From Colius striatus (taxonomy: Eukaryota > Chordata > Aves > Coliiformes > Coliidae): a DNA stretch of 64,000 nt. Every line of letters starts with the position of its first letter. Within the stretch, counting starts at the first letter, position 1. Both the position numbers and the translations under genes were made by a program. Below are positions 1 through 13,730 of this stretch, piece by piece. Under the pieces are notes generated by a model. It was not told the origin of the DNA. It worked only from the letters and a program-made list of their open reading frames with translations, and did not search any database. The stretch covers positions 18,553,895-18,617,894 of the forward strand of contig NC_084767.1 of assembly GCF_028858725.1 (NCBI RefSeq), given 5' to 3'.

Positions 1-1998
1 AGTTGTCTAGCTCAGAAGGCCCCAAACCATCCAGACATCTCCAGGTTAAAATGCCAGGGGAAATGTGGTGGCACAGGTCTTGGTTTAGCTGTCTGCATCC
101 TATGCAAGATGAGTGCTTTGGGAATACCCACATTGTCATCATCTCTGAAAATTTAAATGAAATAGTATATCAACAGAGCTCAAAGTCCATGAGAACATTT
201 GAAATACCAACATGATTTGAACTGCAGCTGGGTTCTAAAGTGCCATTTCCAACAAGCAGGTAAAGGATGAGTTTGTGTGGATGTGCACAAAAGGATGGGA
301 CCTTTACAAAGAAATAAATCCTACTCTATGGATTCTATGAAATCCGCTGAGTTACTGTACTTTAATTATTCACAACACATACAGTAAATGTAACCAACAA
401 CTAACCTTCCACTAAGAACAGCTGCTGAGTAATACCTGAATTTGCTCATAATCTCGGCTCCACCTCACCTTCCAGAAGAGTTTTAAAAGCATCAGGCTTA
501 AAACAAACCACTTTTAAACTGGATATCTTCCACTATTTTGCATTCTTGAAGTGTGTTTTATGTTGCTTATCTGTGATTTTACCTTAGTTCCAGGGTTTTA
601 CTCAAGGGGATGCAGCTCCCTCACCAGCCATCTCAGAGAACAATTCAGCTGAATAACCAGAAAGCCACTTAGTTTAGCAGAAAGACCACTTAGTTTAGCT
701 TTACAAAACCCAGAGATGAGCAAAAGTACTCCTGTCCAGCCCTATGAGAAAGAACAGATCAAATCACAATGTTTTCTGAAGCTGGCCTTTTCAAGCACAC
801 ACCAGAAGCACTGATCTGTATTCACAGAATCTCATAAAACCAGAGACAGCTACACTAGTCAATGTATGAACTGGGATGGTTGACAGGAGAGTAGTGTCAT
901 CATCAGAAAAACATTTAATCAGCAAGAGTCGATGATTTTGTAGAGTTCTTAGCAGAGAATGACGTTTTATTATCCCATGTTCAGGTTTGCTGAGATACAT
1001 TTGAGGTTTTCTGCTGAGCACTCAGCCTGCACCAGCAGCTCCTCCAAGGTATTAACTTTAATATTGCTTATTTGAACTTTAAAATTAAGAATATGACACT
1101 GGGCTTGCCTTGGAAACTGTAGTATCCCACTGACTTGATCAAAAAGTCCTGTAGCACCCCCAGCATGATTCATGTTTGTTTTTTTAAGTTCATAGAGGGG
1201 AAAAAGAAAAAACCCGAACCACCTACTCTGACTCACACTATATTCACTCCTAACCCTAGGTCATTACACCTATATAGATGTTTACTTTTCAATACATCTA
1301 CTTGCAGCCTTCGTATCAAGCAAATGCAGGAAAGGAAACCAGCTCGGAATTAAACCTTGACCATTTGAATGAGGAAGGTAGCAGCATTTTTCTCACTAGA
1401 TTTATAAATGCAGTTATTTTTAATTTTAAGCATTTCCCATATGTGTTTCCTGTACACACACATTTCCCTTTCACAGCACCAAGTAGGGTCAGGCCACCTC
1501 TGGCAGTAGTGGCATGACCTAAGTAACTTTTTATTCAGTCTTCTCCCTGCATGATCTCTAATTATTTCTGTAATGAAAAACACTATTTTCTTCTGAAATC
1601 CAGGTCTTTGTTTTGCTCTTAGACCACCATGGCTACAATGCACAAAAAAGCTCCACAACTCTGGACAGAAAAAACGGTGACATCTTACCCAATTCATTAT
1701 CCATGGCTTACAGATAAAACAATACTTTAACTTCAGCTTACAAATGAATAAGATACTTGTAAGAATTGTAAAGGAGAAATGTAGGATAATTTCACCACTT
1801 GCAAACAGTTTCACATTCTGTCTCATCATCATCTTCTTCCCAGAAGGTTTCCAGAGCACGTATGAGAGGTTTCTGATATTCAAATGGAAGTCCTATGATA
1901 TCCTCTATTACCCTTCATTTGATGTGCTGTGAACACACAGGTTTGAGATCCCAGGGAACAAAACTTCACACACCTGCACATCTGCCAGCTCCAACACA
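1..1998. other. Intergenic, no gene recognised
   Basis: AT-rich sequence. The longest open frame (177 codons, minus, 1350-1883) is basic and Cys-rich without a recognisable domain or splice context. A Kozak-like CCACCATGG at 1623 opens only about 30 codons. Confidence 0.6.
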
Positions 1999-2520
1999 GA
2001 ATCACCGAATGGTGAAGTTTGGAAGGGACCTCCAGAGACAGTCCAGTTCAATTCCATGCTAAGGCAGGTTCACTTCAATCAGAGTACACAGGAATGCATA
2101 CAATTGGGTTTGGAAATCTCCAGAGAAGGAGACTCCACACCCTCCCTGGGCAGCCTGTGCCAGGGCTCTCTCATCCTCACAGTGAAATAGCTTTTCTTTA
2201 TGTTTAAATAGATTTTTTTCTGTTACAGTTTCTTCCCATTACCCCTTGTCCTGTCACTAGATACAACAGGAAAAAGTGACATCCTTACACCCACCATTTA
2301 GATATTTGTAAATATTAATGAGAACCCCCCCTCAGTCTCCTCTTCTCCAGACTAAACAGCCCCAGCTCCTGCAGCCTTTCCTCATAAGGAAGATGCTCCA
2401 GTCCCCTGATCATCTTGATGACCCTGCACTGGACTCTCTCCAGAAGTTCCCTGTTGCTCTTGAGCTGGGGAGCCCAACAGTAGCCAAAACAAGAGTGGAA
2501 TATCATATTCAGAAAACATG
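1999..2520 (-). mobile_element. CR1 LINE 3' fragment
   Basis: The minus-strand frame 2506-2315 matches the C-terminal end of CR1 ORF2 ([19 protein letters not shown] then [20 protein letters not shown]). The remainder continues towards the CR1 3' end (plus strand AATCACCGAATGGTGAAGTTTGGAAGGGA). It is 5'-truncated, as nearly all CR1 copies are. Confidence 0.9.
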
Positions 2521-2580
2521 ACAGGAGGCTTTAACTGGAAACAAATAACATTGCAAGTTTCTCTTTTGAAAGGTAAATCA

Positions 2581-2616
2581 GAATTTGGGTGAAAATCAGA
2601 ATTTGGGTGAAAATCA
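2581..2616 (+). repeat. 18-bp tandem duplication
   Basis: Two perfect adjacent copies of GAATTTGGGTGAAAATCA. A local slippage event; no function seen. Confidence 0.9.
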
Positions 2617-5600
2617 TAAATCCATCTTCACTTTCTGCACTTCCCAGGCTTGCTTGCAACATCACAAAATGTGGCAGTTAGCAGGGCAGTTAGGCCTTTC
2701 CTCACCTACAGCTTTCTCGTGTCACCTCACAAAATCAGGTAAATAACCAAGTAAGTCTGAACCTGCCTGTAGCTTGTCCTAGTTAAACTGACAGCTCACA
2801 CGTTGGGTAACAGAAAGGTTTGCAACAGGCTCCCCACACACAGTGGTTACTCTGCAAGCTTCAACCACCCACAAACTCCTGAAAGCTGTACTCAGCTATT
2901 CCTTATACTTCTATAAGATGAAATGACCAAGAAAAGCTTATCAACAAGCAAAAAATTGATATGACACCAGTACCCTGGCATCTTTTGAGATATCAGAATA
3001 AACCAACCACAGTAAACAAAACAAAGCTAGGAAAAGTTTTCAAAAATAAAGACTCTGATGAAGGTTGTACTTAATGTCAATGCTTCTATGGAAAAACAAA
3101 GAGGCAGAATTTAGATTGATTACTGACACCATTCAGCAATTTGGAATTGCTTCTTGAAGCCCTCCTCCTCTCAGTTACACTAGAGAGAAGACTCACACAA
3201 GCCTAGTACACAGGATTTGACCCAAAGGAAATACAGGCAGCTGACTTCAGCATGCAAACTATTTCTTCCCATGATTTTATCAGAGAGGGGAAATACAACA
3301 GGCACTGAGGTTACCATACCTGTTTATCATAGCTGAAATGTTTTAAGTTTGAGTTTTTTTAAGCAGCACAGAGCTGTTAGCCACATCCTTGGATTACAAA
3401 TGCTGTGAGCTATAGTGGACAAAGAGTATATTTTTATTAAAAGCCACACTCTAATTATAACACTATAATACCATTTTAAAATACCATATTAAAACCAAAG
3501 CCAATGGAAGAAATGACAAGTATTCCTTTATCTGTTTGAGCTAATGGCCTATCAGTAATCCATAGTCTAGAAACACAGCTACCATTAATGGTAACCTTAT
3601 GTAAAAGATATAAAAGAATTCATTTCCCAAAGACTTGAAATCTAGAGAGAACCAATCTAATTCTAGTCAGAAACAATCCTGAACCAATCTCAGTTCTCTA
3701 CATCCAATTTCCTAAGTTATTTGAACCTTCATCCAGACTTTGAAGCTTTGAAAGTACAGTATATTTTGAGTATTCTCAAAGGCAATGGAAAGAAAAAAAA
3801 AGTAAAAAGAAATCTGGATCTAACATTTTTGGCAGTAGCACAATCTTCATTCTAACAACTTCCATAAGTACTGGGCTTGTATGCCTTGAAGCACATTTTA
3901 TCTGTGAAGCACTTCTCAGGCAAGGTTTTAAAATTTGTATTACTTGCAATTAAATGTTCTTACTCTGTCCTCACAACAGGTCTAAACTGCAGGACAGAAC
4001 TCAGCAGAGACTTCATTGACTTAGTGCAGTTTTAACCACCTACAATCAGCAAACAAACAGAAACAATGGGAAAGTCCCATCCCTACTTCTCTCTCCTTCT
4101 GCTATCTGTAAAAGCATCATCCACCTTATCTCTCTGACCTTGGCTGTCAGCAATCCCCCTCTCAGATAAGCAGGAGGCTCATCCTACCCAACTCTGCCAA
4201 GTCAGCACTAACCTGCACCTTTGGATGCAGGTAACTTGCATTCACTCCCCTTAAATCCAGAGACATCATCCTTGAAAAGGTGTAGTTCCTCCTGAACCTG
4301 CTTGCACTTTCAAACAATGTAAACATAGTAAACAATGGTGGCTTGAATATTACCCTCCAAAACCTGCATATCTCAATTAAATTCTGGAAAAAAATCAACT
4401 GCAAGAGCCACAGGTGCAAATAGTTTTACCAGTGGCCAAAAGGCTACTGGACATATTTGACAACCTCCAAATGACATCATGGAAATAAACTTACCTTTTC
4501 ACTTCATTTTTGTTGACAAGATGCTAGATGGAACAGAATCATTCATGAGCGTTTACTGAGAAACACAACCTACCATGAGAGAGCTTTCAAAAATAATTTA
4601 GCTTTTGAGAAGCTAAGAAGGAAGGCTTATTAGCTAGAAAACAAAAAAAGAGAGATGTGATACACTGAGAGAGACCTCCCTCAGATAGAAGCGAGAGATA
4701 AGGTTGTGGTTGAAGAGAAGCGGGAGCTGCAAGCGCAGGCAGTGGTCATTGCTGTGCCTCAGCTTCCTGTGCCGGCCAGTCTTCATGCCCAAAAAGCATC
4801 ATAAAAAGAAATGAAAATGAGTTTCAGCTTCTGAGATGAATGTGGTGCTGCTGAAGGGTTTGGGATGGATGACCCTGGAAGAGGAATTCTGCATCGCAGG
4901 GATGGGTTCTGCCTTTGCCTCCTTCTCAAACCCACCATGACCAGATCATCTCGCTGCGGTGCCAGCCTGCTGCTCCTCCAAAGGCAGTGGAGAGCTTGAT
5001 CCTGTGGCATCAGGCTGTCAATCCAACAGAACATATAATGCAATTTCCACAAACTCATACCTGCTTTTAGTTCTGTGATCTCACCAGGATTCAAATCAAT
5101 CATTGGAAACATCCTTCATTCAGTTGTTACTCACTGAGCTTCTCGGTTCTGCAGAACGCATCCTTACTTGCAGCTCGTCTGCTTCTGTGCCATCCCAATT
5201 CCAGTAGCATCTCCCTACTGAGTGTCAATGCATTGAAATGCAATGTCAGGTAGTAACTATGAGCACCACAGCCAGTATTATTGATCTGTAAGGCAGTTTA
5301 AATCACAGTTTATCAATCAGGCAGCAGACTTCCCAGGTAGTTACATGTCTACAAGCAACGTACGTTATGTGAAAAGCTTTGTGACTGGCACTGGCAGAAG
5401 CAATAGCTCCTCTGCCATATAACGTCACTACTATCAGACAGTTTTAGCAAGTGTTGTAGTTGATCCCAAGTAGTTTCTGCAAGCAGCTGGTTTGGATTGC
5501 TTTTACACCGACAAAACAATAGCTCTTGATAGTAACAATCCATTTTAATTTCCACTCCATTTAAATGGAGTTTTACTACCAGTTTCTGGATGTAAACTCC

Positions 5601-8186
5601 ATCCAGGCTTAGAAATGCAGCTGCAGGCCTGCAGCAAACTGCAGGAGTCCAGCTGCTGGGGGAGGACAGGGCAGAGAAAGGCAGAGAGATCCCTCTGCCA
5701 CAGCCACGGCCAGCTCCCTGGAAAGCTCCTACTCCCTTCACCATCCCTGTGCCCAGCTGCACTGGGCCATCTTGCCTCTTAACCATTTGCTTCTGTCAGA
5801 AGTGTGAAACAGCATGTTATTGGTAACAAATCAATGGAACTGCAAGGTCCTTGTTACCTCATATTACAGGAGCAGCAAAACAAGGCAGGGCTTGAGCTGA
5901 GTGATGCTCTCAGGTTAAAATGTTATTATGAGTCAGACAGATCTGTCTCGCTTTGATGTGCTGAAGGACAAAGATTTCAGATGTGCCTCCACCACAGGAT
6001 GACCCAGATCACATCCCACAGCATTTTCAGCTCAGGGCTGCCCTATTGTGGGTTACAAAAGCTGCCAAAAGTGGGCAAAACATCCTATATTTACTACAGG
6101 TAAATTTCCATTGGGACAAGGTCACTTCTACTTCCCCTCCCCACTCTCCAAAAGGATATTGCATCAACTTACTGGGTAGACAGAGTGTGATTTCTTAACA
6201 CTTTGGCCTCTTGTATGGAAAAATATTTTTTTCTGTTGTTCAAGTCACAACTGTCACCATGTCCTTTCAGTCTGGCCATGGCTCAAGGGCACCATGGCAC
6301 ATTGGTCCACTGCTCCAATTCCTGAGTGCTGCCCTGGCTCCAAAAGGCAGCTGAGGGACAAGAACCAGTCACAGGTAAGAAGTCAAAATTTTATTAACAA
6401 GAAATTTGTTTTGGCATATTTTGAAGGATTTGGTTTTAAATAAAAGTACTTGAAATGAAGCAAAGCTGTCTTCTAGGAAACAATTCAGTCCTGGATTTGT
6501 CAGGCATTTGGAACAGATGATTGCTGAAGGTTCCTTCCAGTTGAACTACTTAGAATTCTTCCCTCTCTCCCAAGTACTGAATACTCTTCCTCATACTCCT
6601 TGAGTTACAATCTGCATGTGATGCTCTGTCTGATAGCTCGCCCAGCTGGATGCTATCCCCACCCCCCACCACAGCTTTTCAGCAGTGCTTATGTCTACGT
6701 GGCACTACAAACAGGAGCTGGTGGCACAGGAGATATCCTTCATGCCAAGAGCTGCTTCAGAGCTGTCTGCAGTCCAGCATGGGCGAGGGGAAGTGCTTTG
6801 AAGATTTCCCAAATTAAAATTTTGCAAATAATTAAACCCAAATTGCAAATTGCTTGTGACTTTACATTCAGAAAATAGTCAAGTGTCCAGCTAACAAGGG
6901 ATGTAACTTAAGCACTAAGCCCAGGAAGTTTTTCTTGTAACTCTGGCATGGTTGAGTATTTCCTTATTTTAAGCAAAGAGATTTCTTGGCCATCTATACA
7001 GTCTGACACGAGAGGGACTTGATCTAACAACTATTTAGAAGTGGAATAAGCACAGCACTGCTGGGGTAACTGGGCACATTTACAGGACTGAGACTCTTTT
7101 TGCAAACCATGAGGCTGCTCAGCCCCTCTGAGCTCAGTGCTGGGTCAGGGAATTCAACCAGCCCCTGAATCCGGATGCTGAGAAGCACTAAGTTCTCCCA
7201 CCCTGACCTGATGGAGCGGGAGATGTGGTTGCCTGTGTCTGTACATCAAACCCACCAGCTGTGCTGAGGCATTTCTTAGAGAACATTTAGGTCCTGGTGG
7301 TTGTTGTTTTGAAAAAGCTTCCTTGTTCATTTTATCTGTTTTCACCTCTTGTGATAATCTTTGTGCTGCTTCAGTAAAACTCAGACAGTTGTCACGGAAC
7401 AGCCATGGAAACGGAGGAAATTATTTACTCCTAGGTCAGAGAGGAACGTTTTGCACTCAGTCAGCCCAGTCTGATGCTGTTGTTTCCAATCTAACAGAGG
7501 GAAAGGTATTTTAGGAGTTATTTGTTGTTCCCTACAGCTTCTTGATCACAAGGAAGGGTTGGATTTAGCCAATCCTGTGGAGCTGACCCCAGTGAGAGCT
7601 GGAAGTTCTCCCTTCAGCTGGAAGCTGCCGAGAGGCTTCAGGAGGCCCCAGTTGCTGTAGCTGGGTTGGGGGGCTGCAACAGGGGAGTGGGCAATGGCAG
7701 AGCCACTGCCTCCTGTGATGGGGACACTCCATCACCCCCTCAAATGCAGCAAGATTGAGCTCTCCTTGCCATGGGTTTGTGTAGAGCTGCTTTTGCTTGG
7801 TAGCAGGGGAAGAAAGCTGAGTGCTGGTCTCTGTAAGCAGTTCTCAAAACGTCCTCTGGCTCTGAGGTGGACCCACTTCCGGCCCAGCCAGGCCAATCTG
7901 GCACCTCTGCCATTACTGTTTAAGGGAAATCTGAGTCAGAAGAGGGAGTGGAGGAGTGGTACAAGATGGAGGCGACCACGCAGATCCCACAGTCAGAGAA
8001 GGAGGAGCGCCAGACAGGAGACACCTCTGCAACCCATGGTGAGAACACAAGCTGTGCCCCTGCAACCCATGCAGGGCAATGGCAGTGCCCATTTTCCTCC
8101 TCCAACTGTAACAAAGTGCTGGGCAGTAGGTGAGAAAAACCCCTGACAGTAGCATTCCACTGGGCAAGCATGAATCAGCCAGTGCT
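2617..8186. other. Intergenic, no gene recognised
   Basis: Unique-looking sequence with only a possible CR1 scrap near 6.5 kb. Minus-strand frames at 4783-5112 and 5349-5786 are open for 110-145 codons but match no family I know. Non-coding transcripts or fast-evolving cytokine exons cannot be excluded by eye. Confidence 0.55.
6485..6562 (+). mobile_element. Old CR1 3' end remnant (weak)
   Basis: The stretch GATGATTGCTGAAGGTTCCTTCCAG with nearby GAATTCTT resembles the diverged CR1 3' terminus (GATGATCTTTAAGGTCCCTTCCA...ATTCTATG). Confidence 0.35.
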
Positions 8187-8450
8187 GAAATCATAGAAGC
8201 ATTTTGGTTGGACAAGACCTTTAAGATCATTGAGTCCAACCACTAACCTCACACTACCAAGCCCACCACCAAACCATGTCCCTAAGCACCTCAGCTACAC
8301 AGCTTTTCCATACATCCAGGGATGGGGACTCCACCACTTCCTGGGCAGCCTGTGCCAGTGTCACCTTCTCAGTGAAAAAATTCTTCCTAATCTCCAATTT
8401 AAACCTCCCCTGGGGCAACTTGAGGCCATTTTCTCTTGTCCTGAAAAGGG
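8187..8450 (-). mobile_element. CR1 LINE 3' fragment
   Basis: Plus strand reads ATCATAGAAGCATTTTGG then AAGACCTTTAAGATCATTGA, CTGGGCAGCCTGTGCCAG and TTCTTCCTAATCTCCAATTT, the reverse complement of the CR1 3' region. The overlapping open frames on both strands are not genes. Confidence 0.88.
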
Positions 8451-11400
8451 AAGCCATGCCTTGTACTAACATAATCAGGATAGCTGGGGGAAAGGAAGCA
8501 GTGAGGAGTGGGACTCAACAGCCTTGAGTTTTTAAAATCCAACCTCCCAGCTGAGTATGAAACACATTTCTGACTTTCTGAACTTGGAGTTGCTGTTTCG
8601 AAATGACATGAAAGTGCAACCACAGACAGAGCGATGCCTTGGTAGGAACTGAGCACCAAGTGTTAAAAAGAAGCAAAGGTTGCACGATGGTTAGTAAAAT
8701 CTTCTGATCTGCATGAAGCTTCAATTTTGTGGTTTCTCAGGTATGAGCTTTTAATCATTAAAACATTTCCTTTAAATTGCTCTCCAGTTCTTTTATTGAA
8801 CAACACTGCAGAACAAAAGCTAAACTTTCTCTTGAAAACACTCACGTAAATCTTAGATCTGCTCATTGGTTTGTTTGCACGTTCATGAAGGTTTGCTGAG
8901 CAAGGGCTAAACAGGGAAAAAATTACAGGAGATCCACAAAAGAAGTCCCACTGCTGAAGGCACTGGTGTCCCAGTGCAGTGGCCCTCAGTGGTTCAGAGA
9001 GCACCTGGTACAGTTTGATTCCTGTTGTTGAGGCACTCCAAAGGCCAGCATCATTCCACTTGAATGGCTTGGCTGCATGCTTTAGGCAGGCTGGATATGC
9101 AAATACCCTGAACACCAATCACCTCTGCCAAGGCTGTGTCTTGCAGCTCTTACCCTTCTCTATTCCAAGCGAGAAGTGAAATGTTCTTCTGGGGCCTGGA
9201 TTTCTGGTTCTCATTTGCAGAATCAGTGTCATAGTTTAAATGCTTTCTCACACCCTGCTTTCACAAGAGGCTCACAAATTACTAGAAACAAAGTCAGCTA
9301 CAGTAGCTCAGAGCCCAAGAGGAGTTAAGTGCAACCAGCACCAGCCATTGAGGCTGGACAGGCAATGGGGAAAGAGTTGGGCAGGGATATGCTGAGCTGT
9401 TATTCTGAATGAATTATAACAGAAACAAAGGCCTGGTATCTACAGGGGTGATTCTCCCTGATGCTTTCATTTGTTTTTTTAAAGTAAAACAGCTACTCAG
9501 CTATGAACATTTTTCCTCATCTTAAAAAGATTTAACAGTAAGCTCTAGTGTCACAAAGAAGAAATTAATACAGAAGCAGATCACCCCAACATTGTCAGCT
9601 TGTGCTGCTCTCACATTCTTCAGGCCTTGAGTCGCAGCAGAGGTGACCACATCAACCAGGCTGGTGCACATCCAGGGCCACTCCTGCTTCACCTCATTGC
9701 TTGTTAGACACAGCTGGGGACCAGGACCGTGTCCCAGCCTTTGCTTTTGCTGCCTTTGGCCATCAGGGTGAATTCAAAACTAAAAAAGATGGAAATATTA
9801 CCGTGAAATCACATAACAACACCCACTGGCAGCTCCGTCCTGAGAAGTGCCCCGTCAGTCCCAGCAGCTCAGGGACCACGCAGTACCTGCTGCATGTGGC
9901 TTGTGTACCACTTCAAAACCAAGTACAGCTTGCCATTTCCTCTTTCCTGTGAGTGAAACCACGCTAGTTACCAAGAAAATCCAAGTCACCGTTTTACTCA
10001 GAGCAAAACACTCATATGAAAAATCCCAGCGACAGCCCGTGCAAAGCTTCTGACTAAAAATGCCGGTACTGGCTGTTCTTCTGGCAATGCACTCACAAGG
10101 GAGCTCTTCTAGGGAGGAATATTCAAAGATGAGAGCACATAACAATTCAGATGCTCAGGTTTTACTCAGGTAAAATTCTGAGCCATCTGAACTTCTATGC
10201 AACATGTTAATATAGAAATGGTTTCTTTTGAATGACCTACAAACTCTTTCTTGCTTGAATGTGACACAGTAGGATGTTTCCACCCAGTGATAGCACCCAA
10301 AAGCATAGCAGATCACACTGCCTGGTGCCCCAGTCCTCAGGGATGGCAAGTAAAGCTCTGCTGGAAGTAAATTATACTGAAACTGTATTAAGCAGGTAGG
10401 TACCAGAAACAGCCTTGCACTTCCCTGCTCATTTGGTGCCCATAACAGTTTCTAAAAGGAGAGGAAAATGCAGATTTTCATCTGTTCTCTTTCAATGCAA
10501 AAGATGATGATTTTATGGAGGTGTTGCCAACAGCAGGACTGAGAGCACTTCCCTCCAGGGAAGCAAGTGACCCTTGCAGCTCCCCTGTGCCCAGGGGCAA
10601 ACACCTGCCCATGCATCTCCAGTCTGCTCACAGTCCCAAACAAAAAGCAGAAATACTCTGGCAATACACTTATATGCAGGAGAGCCCACAGCCTGTCACC
10701 TCTGACAGCTTTCCTCCTCGAGTTGCTTTTATAAACCACAAGAAAGCAGCTCAATCGTGTCTTTGGCAGCTGTGGGAGGGACCATGGGGCAGATGCATGG
10801 CAGCCTGCCTATCTGCTGCAAAACACAACCCCAGGAACAGCAAACTCACCCCCTGCACCTCTGACCACACCATGAACTGTGTTGTTCTGGGGGAGATTTC
10901 AGCTCCTGCCAACTCACTGCTCTGCTCAGCTGCACCCTGGACCTGACCACACCAGACCAGTTCCCCCAACATCCACATCCTCTACGAGGAGCACCAGCTC
11001 TTCTGGCCCTGCTCTTGCCCTTCCCTGGCCCCTGCTAACCTGTTCTGAGCCAGGGGCACCCAGCAGGCACTTGTACCCTGCCCTGTGCCCAAGCCAAGGT
11101 GCTCCCTATCCCAGGGGTGTTAGCAGGATCCTGCTGTGCAGAAGAGCATGCAGAGTTCATGAGGGAGTTTGGTCACTGAGTAGAGCCTCAGCTGGGCTGA
11201 TGGGGTCCATAAGAGAGTTCCATAATTTATTTTGGCAAAGGTGAGATTATGCCAATAAGAGCTTGATGATTTCAGCCACTTTGCTAATTTGATACACTTC
11301 ACACTCTCCTAACCCAGAACAGGAACAGCTCACAGGAGTGAGGGGATGAGCTGCAGAGAAGGTGTGATCCCACTGCAAGTGGCTTGTCCAGGGAAAGAGC

Positions 11401-11976
11401 ATGTTTCCACCTACTAGAACTGGTGAAAGCCATGCTGGAGGCAGATGAAACCTTTATGGAGGACACTTGCAAGTCAGACGGGAGATATTCCCAGGCATAT
11501 GCAGCAAGTGCTCCTCCCAGTGCAAGGGCAGGAGACAGCCACAGCCAGCACCCATTGTCCTCCCACAGATAGGAGTGTCTTGCACATTATGCAGTGTTCC
11601 TCCCACAAAAATACATGTGTGGAGGCAAAGTGAGACCAGAGAGCATGAATAAATTAACAGTTCTTAGGAAGTGATAGCCTAAGGCCACATGTGGTATTAG
11701 GGTTTACAAATTCGTGCATGTCACTGAGTCAGAAACTTTGCTTGCTTTCATTCAAGAAGATTAAAGTGGAGGAAGCATCTCCCAGGGCTCTACAAATGAA
11801 GTCTGCCTTGGAGGCAATGCTGTGTGCAGAATGGCAAGCAGAGGTAAGCTGGTGGCTTTGCTGAAAGATTGGCTTTGCTTCCAAACAGCACTGCAGAGGG
11901 TAGGTAAGATTCCTCTCTTACCGGCACATGCATCCCAGTAGGTGTATACAAAGCACTGGGGTGAGCCTTGTGTCTT
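8451..11976. other. Intergenic, no gene recognised
   Basis: Moderately GC-rich from about 10.5 to 11.6 kb, with several overlapping 100-150-codon frames on both strands but no domain, signal peptide or paired splice sites that I can support. Confidence 0.55.
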
Positions 11977-11982
11977 CAGGTA
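11977..11982. repeat. Provirus target-site duplication, left copy
   Basis: CAGGTA directly before the LTR (TGTTGTAG...). It matches the six bases directly after the other LTR, so the provirus is a single intact insertion and not a recombinant between copies. Confidence 0.93.
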
Positions 11983-12266
11983 TGTTGTAGTGGTGCAAGC
12001 AATATTCATTCAAAGATGTAGAGAATCTAGGTAATGCACAGCAGAGACATACACAGGCAACATAGTACAACCAACAGAGGTGACTCGAAGCCACCCTTCC
12101 TTTGCTACTTCCTTATATGCTGCTTCTGCAGATGTGATCACCCAGGGCCCAACTGATTACCTTGCAGCCCCTGTTTCTGATAATTGGAAGTAGCTTGCCA
12201 GATGCATTAACTTGTCCCTACCATGTTTATTCAATTTGGCTGGTCCAAGCCACATTTGTGCCTACA
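11983..12266 (-). repeat. Provirus 3' LTR
   Basis: 284 bp copy of the 5' LTR with matching ends (TGTTGTAG at the plus-strand left edge, CCTACA at the right edge) and a conserved TATA box (12111-12118, minus strand). Confidence 0.93.
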
Positions 12267-12269
12267 ATT

Positions 12270-12286
12270 CCCCCCTTTTTCTTTTT
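12270..12286 (-). other. Provirus polypurine tract
   Basis: Minus strand reads AAAAAGAAAAAGGGGGG, three bases before the TG of the 3' LTR, as required for plus-strand priming. Confidence 0.9.
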
Positions 12287-12771
12287 GGACCAGGCAGCCT
12301 TTAGCAACACATTTCAAAACTAAAGGTACATGAAGAAAACATAAATATTTTTACCCATGGCCATGAGTTTACAACAAAAGGTCAATAACAGCTACATGGC
12401 TGAACAATATAACACAAAAATCCATAAACTCAAAATAAACATAATCTGATATATGTTGCTAGGAGGGACACACACTGGCAGGAAGGGATGAGATCTTGGT
12501 AACTCCACTTACATTTCTGTTTCCAGAATTAGTTTTGGACTTTTCTTCACCTTCTTTAGCGTGTTTATCTGTGAGCATTATCTGTAAGTTGGAACTATCT
12601 CTTCATCCATAGAAAACACACCATTTTTGCTTTCAAGTTTCCAGTGGCTGTCTTGTTAAGTTCTTCAATTCTTTTAAAGTGATACAGATTGCTAGAGGAA
12701 TTTACAGCAGCATATATGGTGCCACAGTTGACAGGATTTACGTTTTAATAGGGTGATGGATTGAGGGTGGA
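12287..12771 (-). other. Provirus region where env is missing
   Basis: About 485 bp between the end of integrase and the polypurine tract. I find no env-like open frame, signal peptide, cleavage site or transmembrane segment in any minus-strand frame. Either env was deleted or the element is an env-less lineage. Confidence 0.7.
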
Positions 12772-13730
12772 TCACTTGCTTCTTTCCTCAAGACTGTTTT
12801 TTCCATTGCTCTTACAGTCATTAAGTCCTTTTGGTTGATGTGGCTTGATCCATTTTGCCGGAATCCACCGGGGACCATGATCTGTAATGACACAAGCATA
12901 GCCTCCTCCCCACGTTAACAGATCTGCAGGTCCTTGCCACTCTCCAGTAGTGGGATTCTTATCCCAAACTTTAGGTTTGTCAGTAAAATCCAAATCCCGA
13001 CTCATTTGGGCAAAGTGTGTTAATGCCGGTGGTTCATTCTGGTTTGCCACAATTCTGAGATGATTCATTGTATAAAGGGCTTTCATTAGTCTATCTTGAG
13101 GGCTCATCCCCTCTTCCCCCGTTTTTTTTCTAGCAGTCCTTTTAAGGTTTGATGAGTACGTTCGATAATGGCCTGACAGGTGGAATTTCCTGGGATTCCA
13201 GTAGTATGTTTAACATCCCATAAGTTCAGAAACTTACGTGTTCTACTGGCTATGTATCCCGAGCCATTATCAGTTTTTATCTCTTGTGGAACACCAAGGA
13301 CTGCAAAGCAACTCCTCCAATGTCTTAGGACGTCTCAAGCACTGTCACTCATTAAGGCTGTGGCCCAAACCATGGCCGAATAGGTATCAACGGTGACATG
13401 TAGTCGTTTAAATCATCCAAAGGGAGCATAGACAGTGATATCTGATTGCCATATACCTAATGGTGCCAGACCGCTGGGATTGACTCCTACTCCTAGGTTG
13501 ATTTGATTCTGGCATGCAAGGCATGTGGAAACAATACCCTGAGCGTCTGATATGGTCAGGTCAAACTGCTTTGCCAGTATTTTCGCACTTTGGTGAAAAA
13601 AATCATGTGACCTTCGAGCTTGAGAAAATTTGTCAATTATTGGCCCCATAGGTATCAATAAAGGAGCTGCCACTTTCTTGTCAACAATTTTATTGCCAAC
13701 TGATAGGCCATTTTTTAAGCCAGATTGGCT
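12772..13730 (-). pseudogene. pol: Provirus integrase (broken)
   Basis: The zinc-binding HHCC region is visible (HDFFH ... CLACQ), then the core with WQSD, TDNGSGY (near 13255) and the ERTHQTLK helix (near 13150), so the D-D-E residues are present. A stop at 13413, another in the following core segment and a frame change near 13120 separate it from the C-terminal domain (13107-12772), which keeps the WIPAKWIKP SH3-like motif. Confidence 0.9.

Noticed and set aside
1350..1883. 177-codon open frame on the minus strand
   Set aside because: Composition looks like translated AT-rich non-coding DNA; no domain, no splice partners, not near a promoter.
5349..5786. 145-codon minus-strand frame with a Cys-rich C-terminus, considered as a cytokine-like exon
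   Set aside because: No signal peptide at the start, wrong strand for CSF2/IL3 synteny, and no convincing donor/acceptor pair.
8230..8527. Overlapping 70-86-codon frames on both strands
   Set aside because: They overlie a CR1 fragment and have no independent coding signal.
11384..11572. Plus-strand stretch LLELVKAMLEADETFMEDTC after an AG, considered as a helical cytokine exon
   Set aside because: Only one possible exon, no partner exons or signal peptide found nearby.
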